Shown: piece by piece, positions 42,708 through 48,739 of the stretch
Layout: each line of letters starts with the position of its first letter
How positions within the stretch are numbered: the first letter of the stretch is position 1
Origin: Anaerolineae bacterium
GTDB taxonomy: Bacteria; Chloroflexota; Anaerolineae; UBA4142; SHND01
Direction of reading: 5' to 3'
Assembly (NCBI GenBank): GCA_020851635.1
Contig: JADZCJ010000093.1
Location: 1 to 48,739 of the forward strand
Length of the DNA: 48,739 nt
Notes under the pieces: model-generated
What the model saw: only the letters and a program-made list of their open reading frames with translations
Told to the model about the DNA's origin: nothing
The model's database searches: none
Translations under genes and position numbers: made by a program

Positions 42708-42717
42708 ATTATAGCAT
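42708..42717 (-). promoter_or_regulatory. Extended -10 promoter of the DUF951 gene
   Basis: On the minus strand TGCTATAAT is a perfect extended -10. No good -35 is visible. The start site would fall about 4 nt before the ATG. Confidence 0.55.
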
Positions 42718-42750
42718 ACAGAACTGATACTCGTTCAAAATCCGAATCTG

Positions 42751-42759
42751 TGTTAAAAT
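42751..42759 (+). promoter_or_regulatory. Extended -10 promoter of ruvB
   Basis: TGTTAAAAT fits TG-N-TANAAT. A -35 is weak or absent. Transcription would start near 42766, giving a leader of about 58 nt. Confidence 0.55.
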
Positions 42760-42823
42760 TCGCACAATTGTTCTGTTTGTGGGTCTATGCTCCAACCCGA
42801 TTGATTTCTACCCAAACCGCGCC

Positions 42824-43846
42824 ATGTCTGACCGAATCGTTTCGCCTGCTGTAAAACAAGATGAACTCGCCCTCGACCAGTCGCTGCGCCCGAAAAAATT
42901 GGCAGAGTATATCGGGCAGGACCAGGTCAAAGAGAATTTGAAAATTCTGCTCGACGCTGCCAAACATCGCAGTGAGGCGGTGGACCATATTTTGCTATAC
43001 GGACCTCCGGGTCTGGGCAAGACGACGCTGGCGAACATTATTGCCAACGAAATGAGCGCGGCGATTCGGATTACGGCGGGACCCAGCATCGAGCGTCCGG
43101 GCGATCTGGCGGCGATAGTGACAAACCTGCGCGCGGGCGATATTCTGTTTATTGATGAAGTGCATCGGCTGAACCGCGCGGTCGAAGAGATTTTGTATCC
43201 CGCGATGGAGGATTTTGCGCTCGACCTGATTACCGGCAAGGGACCGAGCGCGCGTTCGATTCGGTTGAAACTGCCGCGCTTTACGATTGTGGGCGCGACG
43301 ACGCGGTTTGCCATGCTCTCGGCGCCGCTGCGCGACCGTTTCGGCGCGGTCTATCGGCTGGACTATTATGACCTGGCGGCAATGGAGACAATTGTGGACC
43401 GCTCGGCGCGGATTTTGGGCGCCGAGATCGAGCCGCGGGCGGTGACGGAAATCGCGCAGCGTTCGCGCGGCACGCCGCGCGTGACCAACCGTCTGCTGCG
43501 GCGCGTGCGCGATTTTGCGCAGGTGCGCGCCGAGGGCAAGATCACCGAAGGGGTCGCCCATCAGGCGCTGGCGTTGATGCAAGTGGACGATTTGGGGTTG
43601 GACGAGATTGACCGCAAGGTCCTGCGCACGATCATTGAAAAATTCGGCGGGGGACCCGTCGGCTTGGACACGATCGCCGCCGCCATCAGCGAAGAAGCGG
43701 ACACGATCATGGATGTATACGAGCCCTATTTGCTCCAGTTGGGCTTTTTGGACCGCACCCCGCGCGGACGGATCGCGACCCGCAGGGCGTATCAACACCT
43801 CGGGCTGACGCCGCCCGAACAAGCACAGCAAAACCGGCTGTTGTGA
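42824..43846 (+). CDS. ruvB: Holliday junction branch-migration ATPase RuvB
   Basis: This 340-residue AAA+ motor drives Holliday junction migration with RuvA. It has [15 protein letters not shown] near the start, Walker A GPPGLGKT, Walker [10 protein letters not shown], the arginine-finger region APLRDRFG, and the C-terminal winged-helix stretch [21 protein letters not shown]. Length and order match the family. I chose ATG at 42824, which gives the conserved N-terminus. A longer start at 42779 is non-ATG. No ruvA or ruvC is adjacent. It converges with the ABC ATPase gene with 2 bp between stop codons and no room for a terminator. Confidence 0.97.
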   Translation: MSDRIVSPAVKQDELALDQSLRPKKLAEYIGQDQVKENLKILLDAAKHRSEAVDHILLYGPPGLGKTTLANIIANEMSAAIRITAGPSIERPGDLAAIVTNLRAGDILFIDEVHRLNRAVEEILYPAMEDFALDLITGKGPSARSIRLKLPRFTIVGATTRFAMLSAPLRDRFGAVYRLDYYDLAAMETIVDRSARILGAEIEPRAVTEIAQRSRGTPRVTNRLLRRVRDFAQVRAEGKITEGVAHQALALMQVDDLGLDEIDRKVLRTIIEKFGGGPVGLDTIAAAISEEADTIMDVYEPYLLQLGFLDRTPRGRIATRRAYQHLGLTPPEQAQQNRLL

Positions 43847-43848
43847 CC

Positions 43849-45195
43849 CTATTTTGCGCTTGCCGTCGAACCGCCGACGGCAGCCGGTGTCGAACCATTG
43901 GTCAAATACAGTTCGTCGCGGTCATCGTCAAATTCAAATAGTTCGGCGTAACGACCCCAATTGATCGCGGTGTTGAACTGGCGTTCGGCTTCTTTGGCTG
44001 TAAATTCGCTTTCCAACACGTTCAGGAAAAAGTCGAGCGGCAGGCGGTGTTGTTCGGCGCGCTGCAATTCATTCATAATCCAGCGAAACATTGGCAAGGG
44101 GCGGATGTGCTGCGCGAAAATTTCTTTGCGCGCGAGAATCGTCGCCGCCGCAAAAGTTCCACCCAGCGCGGTGAGCGCAATGTCGCCGCCGGTCACGGTC
44201 GCCATTTCCAAAAGTTCCACCGCCTCCACTGCCGGCAGCAATTCGTCCAGTTCCATGCTCAACTTTTCACCCACGTAATACAAGTCCGCGCGCTTGCCTT
44301 CTTCCGCCAGATATTCAACCAGCCCCGCGATGGCGCTGATGGGCGCATGTGGCAGCATCTCGGTCTTGCCGGGTTCGTTGGGCGCGGTGCCCATACGCAC
44401 ATAGGGTTCGACCGGCGTCTCGCCTGCGACTGCCGCATAGACGCGGTCCACCAGCGCCAAAAAGTGTATCTCTTTACGATGGCGCGGCTGGGGCAGCGCG
44501 ACCTGGATTTCCGTCACCACCCGCCCCGGGTCCTTGTCCATCACAATAATGCGGTCTGCCATCAGCACCGCTTCTTCGATATTGTGACTCACGAGCAGGA
44601 TCGCGCGTGTGGGGAGCGTGTGACTGGTCCACAATTCCATCAACTCGCCGCGCAGCGATTCGGCGGAAAGCACATCGAGCGCGCTAAAGGGCTCATCCAG
44701 ACACAAGAGTTCGGGTTCGACGGCGAGCGCGCGGGCAAAGCCCACCTTTTGTCGCATTCCGCCCGACAGTTCGCGTGGGTATGCGGACTCGAAACCATCC
44801 AGCCCCACCAGATCAATCAGTTTCAAGGCGCGCGCGCGGCGTTCCGCGGGCGCGACGCCGCGCGCCTGCAGCGCCACCTGAACATTCGCCTCGACGGTGA
44901 GCCAGGGAAACAACGCAAAGGTTTGAAAGACGATTGTCGCGTGTTCGTTCACCCCGCGCAATGGTTTGCCGCGATAGAGCACCTCGCCCGCGCTCGGAGG
45001 CATCAACCCCGTAATGATTCGCAGCAGCGTAGACTTGCCGCAGCCGGAGGGCCCGAGCAGGGCAACAAATTCACCGTCGCGAATTTGAAAACTCACATTC
45101 TCGACCGCGCGCGTTTCGCGTTGACCGCGCCCGTAAAATTTTCCGATGCCGCGCAGTTCGACGAGAACGTTGTTGGTGTGATTTGTGGTGTTCAT
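43849..45195 (-). CDS. ABC transporter ATPase, nitrate/taurine type, with AAA-associated C-terminal domain
   Basis: This 448-residue ATPase has Walker A GPSGCGKST, signature LSGGM followed by RQKVGFARAL, Walker B LLCLDEPFSALD and the H-loop LLVSHNIEEAV. After the 250-residue ABC domain comes an extra domain of about 160 residues (EMLPHAPISAIAGLVEYLAEEGKRADLYYV onward, in two parts) typical of AAA-associated C-terminal regions on such ATPases. ATG at 45195 follows GAGAGGA. It lies 14 bp downstream of its permease gene. The substrate may be an oxyanion, sulfonate or small ion, but no binding protein is present to decide. Confidence 0.9.
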   Translation of the reverse strand: MNTTNHTNNVLVELRGIGKFYGRGQRETRAVENVSFQIRDGEFVALLGPSGCGKSTLLRIITGLMPPSAGEVLYRGKPLRGVNEHATIVFQTFALFPWLTVEANVQVALQARGVAPAERRARALKLIDLVGLDGFESAYPRELSGGMRQKVGFARALAVEPELLCLDEPFSALDVLSAESLRGELMELWTSHTLPTRAILLVSHNIEEAVLMADRIIVMDKDPGRVVTEIQVALPQPRHRKEIHFLALVDRVYAAVAGETPVEPYVRMGTAPNEPGKTEMLPHAPISAIAGLVEYLAEEGKRADLYYVGEKLSMELDELLPAVEAVELLEMATVTGGDIALTALGGTFAAATILARKEIFAQHIRPLPMFRWIMNELQRAEQHRLPLDFFLNVLESEFTAKEAERQFNTAINWGRYAELFEFDDDRDELYLTNGSTPAAVGGSTASAK

Positions 45196-45209
45196 GAAAC
45201 AAAATCCTC

Positions 45210-46949
45210 TCAATCCATGCGATAGCGTTCCTGCGCCACGCGATAGAGCCGCCGCCAGAAAAAGCGATTGAACGCAACGACAATCGCAATCATGGTCAGG
45301 GTCGCCGCGAGGAGCAGGGGATAATTTCCGACTGCCGTCGCCTGCGCGATTTCCGCGCCCAGACCCGTCGCAAAATAGGTTTGTCCGCCGAACGTGACAT
45401 ATTCGGCGACGATGGTGGCGTTCCAACTGCCGCCCGCCGCGGTAATCATGCCGGTGATCAAATAGGGAAAGATGGCGGGCAGAATCAGCGTGCGCCAGCG
45501 CTGCCAGCCGCGCAGCCCCAGCGTCTGGGAGGTATAGACCAAATCGCGGGGAATCGCGGCTGCGCCCGCGATGATGTTAAACAACAGATACCATTGTGTG
45601 CCCAGGAGCATCAACAGGATCGCGGCAACGTTCAAGCCGCCCGTGAGCTGCACAAAAATCAGGACGATGATGGGAAAGAGCGCGGTGGCGGGAATCGCCG
45701 CCGTCACCTGGACCACCGGCTGGAGCACGCGCGCGAGCCGCGGGTTCATGCCGATGGCGACGCCCACGGGCAGGGTCCAGCCGAGCGCAATCGCAAGCGC
45801 AAACAGCACACGCAAAAATGACGCGCCCGCGCCGACGGCAATGGCGCCCCACTCGTCCATCGAAACCTGCGCCAAAAAAACGAGCGCGCTGTATGCGCCC
45901 CACAACAAGACGCCCGCAAACAGCGCGAGGAGAATCAGCCGCACAAAGCGCGGCGCAGACGCAGGGGGCGCGGCGTTTTCATTTTGGGCGCGCATCCGAC
46001 GCGCGGCGCGCACATCGAGCCACTCGACAAATGGACTCTGCACGCGCGTGGTCCACCAGCCCGCCGCGCGTGATCGCTGCCACACATCATAAAACCACGA
46101 CGTCGGCGGTTCGTCCGCTTCCACCATTTCAACTTTGAAACGGTCCGCCCACGCAAGCAGCGGACGCCAAATGAATTGGTCGAGCGCGACGATCACGCCG
46201 ACCAACACGGCAAGCCCCCAAAAGATCGAGCGCATGTCCGCCGTATCTGCCGCCGCCTGCAAATAGGAACCCAAGCCCGGAAGTCGAAAATCGCGTGACC
46301 CGACGGTAAAGGTCTCGGCTGCCATCAAGAAAAACCAGCCGCCCGCCCAGCTCATCATACTGTTCCAGACGAGGGGAATGCCGCCGAATGGCAGTTCCAT
46401 GGTCCGAAAACGCAGCCACGGATTGAGTCGGAAAATGCTCGATGCTTCGCCGAGATCGTTTGGCACGGTCTTGAGCGCCTGATAAAAACTAAAGGTCAGG
46501 TTCCACACCTGGCTGGTAAAAATCAACACGACCGCGCCGATTTCCAGCGCGAGCTCTTCCGGCAGGATTGCGGTGAGGGACAGGACGACGACGGGCAGAA
46601 ATGAAAGGATGGGCACCGACTGTAAAATGTCGAGGATGGGGAGAATGATCTTTTCCGCCGCAGGAATGTGCGCCGCCGCATAGGCGACGACGAGCGTAAA
46701 CAACAGCGACAGGAAATAGGCGGCTGCCATTCGCAGGACGGAAAAGGTGGTGTACCACGGCAGATAGACCGGCGCGAGACGGATGTCGGGTCCGGTCAGG
46801 TCGGCGGGGGCATCGAGCGCCAGAAATACGCCAAAAGCGAGCAGCGCAATGACGCCGCCGACAATGAGCACGTCGGCCGCGTTTAGCGCAGGACCGGGAA
46901 TAACAGAGGGGGTAAGGGTACGTTGGCGCACGAGACCTCCGGCGGACAC
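45210..46949 (-). CDS. ABC transporter permease with two fused membrane domains
   Basis: This 579-residue protein holds two BPD-type permease domains of about 250 residues, each with an EAA-like loop (EASSIFRLNPWLRFRTMELP and LGLRGWQRWRTLILPAIFP), joined by a soluble linker with PTSWFYDVWQRSRAAGWW. Two fused copies replace the usual homodimer. It pairs with the ATPase downstream. The likely start is GTG at 46949, which sits in the loop of a 9-bp hairpin. An in-frame ATG at 47072 is separated from it by a single TAG (46986-46988). No substrate-binding protein gene follows. Confidence 0.85.
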   Translation of the reverse strand: MSAGGLVRQRTLTPSVIPGPALNAADVLIVGGVIALLAFGVFLALDAPADLTGPDIRLAPVYLPWYTTFSVLRMAAAYFLSLLFTLVVAYAAAHIPAAEKIILPILDILQSVPILSFLPVVVLSLTAILPEELALEIGAVVLIFTSQVWNLTFSFYQALKTVPNDLGEASSIFRLNPWLRFRTMELPFGGIPLVWNSMMSWAGGWFFLMAAETFTVGSRDFRLPGLGSYLQAAADTADMRSIFWGLAVLVGVIVALDQFIWRPLLAWADRFKVEMVEADEPPTSWFYDVWQRSRAAGWWTTRVQSPFVEWLDVRAARRMRAQNENAAPPASAPRFVRLILLALFAGVLLWGAYSALVFLAQVSMDEWGAIAVGAGASFLRVLFALAIALGWTLPVGVAIGMNPRLARVLQPVVQVTAAIPATALFPIIVLIFVQLTGGLNVAAILLMLLGTQWYLLFNIIAGAAAIPRDLVYTSQTLGLRGWQRWRTLILPAIFPYLITGMITAAGGSWNATIVAEYVTFGGQTYFATGLGAEIAQATAVGNYPLLLAATLTMIAIVVAFNRFFWRRLYRVAQERYRMD

Positions 46950-46973
46950 GCGCCGAGTGCGCGCGGTCTCGTG
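46929..46973. promoter_or_regulatory. Hairpin enclosing the permease start codon
   Basis: CACGAGACC (46929-46937) pairs exactly with GGTCTCGTG (46965-46973). The loop contains the GTG start codon (46947-46949). It may limit translation of the permease. Confidence 0.45.
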
Positions 46974-46985
46974 TGTCAGGGAGAG

Positions 46986-47072
46986 CTAGCTGAGGATGCA
47001 AGACCACGCGCTCAAATACGCGCGCTGCGGAATGGGACTATCGGGTTCGGATAAATTGGCTTGATCGTTCAT
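46986..47072 (-). CDS. 28-codon leader frame in phase with the permease
   Basis: ATG at 47072 opens a frame that reads MNDQANLSEPDSPIPQRAYL, then SAWSCILS and a TAG stop. The next codons continue in the same phase into the permease. It could be a leader peptide, the true permease N-terminus cut by one stop, or chance. A TTGACA lies at 47077-47082 on the minus strand, too close to the ATG to serve as its -35. No ribosome-binding site is seen. Confidence 0.3.
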   Translation of the reverse strand: MNDQANLSEPDSPIPQRAYLSAWSCILS

Positions 47073-47129
47073 GGTTTGTCAAAACCTTTGCGATTTTACT
47101 CGCTTTGGGCGGGGGGTCAAATCAGAATG

Positions 47130-47196
47130 TCGCCAAATGAGGTCGCCAAATGAATTTGGCGTCTGAGGAGGTGAAAATCGGTTGTAAACCGATTTT
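47130..47196. repeat. Two short palindromes, part of the intergenic repeat patch
   Basis: TCGCCAAATGA occurs twice (47130-47140, 47143-47153). The second copy forms the palindrome CGCCAAAT/ATTTGGCG (47144-47161). AAAATCGGTT (47174-47183) has an exact inverted partner at 47187-47196 with a 3-nt loop. Confidence 0.8.
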
Positions 47197-47224
47197 GCCA
47201 GCGGGATCAAATTGTGAGGCGCAG

Positions 47225-47345
47225 CATAAGGTGGGATGGCGAAGGGTGATTAAATGTAGGGCACGCTCGCCGCAGCGTGCCGGACATAAGGTGGGATGGC
47301 GAAGGGAGATTAAATGTAGGGCACGCTCGCCGCAGCGTGCCGGAC
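47225..47345. repeat. 60-bp tandem duplication with hairpins
   Basis: Two adjacent 60-bp copies (47225-47284, 47285-47344) differ at one base (47247 T, 47307 A). Each holds an 8-bp stem, GGCACGCT/AGCGTGCC. A partial third copy of the opening ATAAGGTGGGATG lies at 47398-47410. Confidence 0.9.
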
Positions 47346-47346
47346 G

Positions 47347-47370
47347 GGGAACGAAACAGCGTTCGTTCCC
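47347..47370. repeat. 9-bp stem palindrome
   Basis: GGGAACGAA (47347-47355) pairs exactly with TTCGTTCCC (47362-47370). Confidence 0.75.
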
Positions 47371-47539
47371 TACCATCCAAAATTGTGATGTGCAGGATAA
47401 GGTGGGATGTACCGCAGTTTAGCGCCGGTCGTCAAGCAGGAGTTCGGCGACGGTTTTTGTTCCGCGTGTAGAGACTCTTTTGATTGCCAGGACAAATTTG
47501 CTGGTGATTACCTACATCGCGTACAAGAGACTTGCGCTC

Positions 47540-47574
47540 AAAACCTTCGAGGTCTCCGAGACGTCGAAGGTTTT
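47540..47574. repeat. 35-bp palindromic hairpin
   Basis: AAAACCTTCGA (47540-47550) pairs with TCGAAGGTTTT (47564-47574), and the inner GTCT/AGAC continues the stem after one mismatch. No gene is supported in 47073-47669. Confidence 0.85.
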
Positions 47575-47603
47575 GAATACGGGAAATCACCGCAATTTCG
47601 TCG

Positions 47604-47632
47604 TTGACGCCCCCCCTTGCGCGTGCTAGAAT
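47604..47632 (+). promoter_or_regulatory. Promoter of the Mod-like methyltransferase gene
   Basis: TTGACG (47604-47609), a 17-bp spacer and TAGAAT (47627-47632) preceded by TGC form a strong extended -10 promoter. The predicted start near 47639 leaves a leader of about 31 nt. Confidence 0.75.
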
Positions 47633-47669
47633 CCCCGCGCGTCAATACTCGATCGGAGCATACTCTTTA

Positions 47670-48734
47670 ATGGATGGAAAATCTCTCGACCTCACCGCTG
47701 AAAAAATCGCCCAACTGCGTTCCCTGTTCCCCGAAGTCGTCACCGAAGACAAAATTGATTTCGCGCGCCTCCAGGATTTTCTCGGCGGCAATCTCGCTTT
47801 TCCCGGCGAGCACTATGAGCTCTCCTGGGCAGGCAAAGCGCAAGCGCGCAAAGAAATTCAAAAACAAACGACCGCAACCCTCGTTCCCGACAAAGCCAAC
47901 AGCATAAATTTCGACGCGACCGAAAACATCTTTATCGAGGGCGAAAACATGGAGGTATTACGCGTCTTGCAGCGTTCTTACTTTGGCAAGATCAAGATGA
48001 TCTACATTGACCCGCCATACAACACGGGTAACGATAGTTTCGTTTACCCTGACGATTACGCCGAACGTCTGGCGGACTATCAAAAGCGCACGGGAATCAC
48101 TGACGAAGAAGGCTTTCTCAACAAGCAAGATCTCTGGCGAAAGAATACGCGCGAGAACGGACAATTTCATTCCGTCTGGCTCTCGATGATGTACCCGCGC
48201 CTCTATCTCGCGCGCAACCTTTTGCGCGAGGATGGTGTTGTTTTTGTTTCGATTGATGATAATGAGGCAGCAAATCTAAAAGTGTTGATGGATGAGGTAT
48301 TTGGAGAAGAAAATTTCATCGATTGTGTGATCTGGAAAAAACGATACGGAGGAGGAGCAAAGGAAAAATATCTTGTTACCCTTCATGAATATGTTCTATT
48401 TTATGCAAGAGACATTAATTTCGTTGACCCGATATTTGTCGCTAGTTCTGAAGAGTCCATTGAAAAGTACTATAAGTTACAAGATGAAAACTTCGCCTTA
48501 AGAGGAGGTTACCGAACACATCCTCTCGAAGCAACAAAGAGTATGGGGGATCGTCCTAACTTGGTTTTTCCCATCATTTCCCCAGATGGTACCCCGATCT
48601 TGCCTAAGCGACAGTTCTCAATAATCACGACATCGTGCAGTGGTTTTTGTCTGTTTTCTAGCCGGGCAAGTACTCACGACATCGTGCAGGATTTCGACGA
48701 AATGCAGGTAAAAGCGATGCCACTGGTTCTTTGA
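47670..48734 (+). pseudogene. Type III restriction system Mod-like DNA methyltransferase, truncated
   Basis: This open frame of 354 residues has the N-terminal half of a beta-class adenine methyltransferase: NIFIEGENMEVLRVLQRSYF, motif IV DPPYNTG (114-120), FHSVWLSMMYPRLYLARNLL and VFVSIDDNEAANLK. Family members run to 600 or more residues and carry the SAM-binding motif I (FxGxGT-like) near the C-terminus. That part is absent. Resemblance stops at ILPKRQ (about 310-315), after which about 40 unrelated residues and a TGA follow. Two 16-bp direct repeats lie exactly in this tail. It may be a gene broken by an inserted element, or an assembly artefact at the sequence end. ATG at 47670 has GGAG about 11 nt upstream. 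No Res subunit is in the window. Confidence 0.75.
48625..48689. repeat. Pair of 16-bp direct repeats at the break in the Mod gene
   Basis: TCACGACATCGTGCAG occurs at 48625-48640 and 48674-48689, 49 bp apart. Each contains the inverted pair CACGA/TCGTG with a 2-nt centre. Two copies are too few for a CRISPR array. Paired sites like these occur at ends of some mobile elements. Confidence 0.6.
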
Positions 48735-48739
48735 TCCGA

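Noticed and set aside
44047-45225. 392-codon open frame opposite the ABC ATPase gene
   Set aside because: Antisense shadow of an ATPase with all motifs intact.
47150-47607. Small open frames across the 60-bp tandem repeat
   Set aside because: The translations only repeat the duplicated DNA and have no start signals. The DNA is built of palindromes.
48625-48689. CRISPR-like repeat pair
   Set aside because: Only two 16-bp copies with one 33-bp interval, no cas genes, and repeat length below that of known arrays.

Overview
The window is a bacterial chromosomal segment that most resembles Chloroflexota (Anaerolineae-like). This is an inference from content, not from a marker tree. The basis is a GC-rich coding bias with many GTG and TTG starts, runs of GT-C membrane glycosyltransferases, LGY-ending phosphodiesterases, a DUF951 protein, a DUF348/G5 lipoprotein, and many short palindromic repeats between genes. 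No rRNA, tRNA, CRISPR array or recognisable phage was seen.

Layout. 1-3.3 kb: a large Eco57I-type DNA methyltransferase / putative type IIG enzyme on the minus strand, bordered by palindromic repeats. 3.7-19.6 kb: a minus-strand surface-glycan locus. In transcription order it holds a UDP-glucuronate 4-epimerase-like SDR, a Wzt-like ABC ATPase, a phosphodiesterase, a PhoD-like phosphatase, a second phosphodiesterase, a flippase-like membrane protein and five GT39-like membrane glycosyltransferases. It ends in an intrinsic terminator. 19.7-20.35 kb: a compact toxin/antitoxin-like pair (BECR-like protein plus DUF2283) with its own promoter and an operator-like palindrome. 20.4-24.3 kb: secG, a family 5 solute-binding protein and a DUF348-G5-beta-propeller lipoprotein. 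24.4-30.3 kb: a plus-strand glycan module with a glycoside hydrolase fused to an O-antigen ligase, UDP-xylose synthase, a second ligase and GtrA, closed by a terminator. 30.3-33.3 kb: a DUF6174-like lipoprotein, an MFS carrier and a membrane protein that looks like a pentameric ligand-gated ion channel. 33.4-34.7 kb: dnaN, with a near-consensus promoter and a bidirectional terminator shared with RNase D. 34.7-42.7 kb: a minus-strand cluster (DUF951, MFS, MGDG-type glycosyltransferase, small membrane protein, nucleotidyltransferase/pseudo-mutase, Lgt-like protein, RNase D). 42.8-43.8 kb: ruvB. 43.8-47.0 kb: a nitrate/taurine-type ABC ATPase and a double permease without a binding protein. 47.1-47.6 kb: a patch of palindromic and tandem repeats. 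47.67 kb to the end: a type III Mod-like methyltransferase whose homology stops abruptly at two 16-bp direct repeats.

How the genes fit together. The two SDR enzymes would use UDP-glucuronate to make UDP-GalA and UDP-Xyl. The GT-C enzymes, GtrA and flippase-like proteins would act on polyprenyl-linked sugars, and the two ligases and the Wzt-like ATPase on transfer and export of finished glycans. The most unusual items are the channel-like protein at 32133-33272, the hydrolase-ligase fusion at 24383-27052, two homologues whose catalytic residues are lost (36868-39384 and 35817-36860), and repeat arrays placed directly after stop codons.
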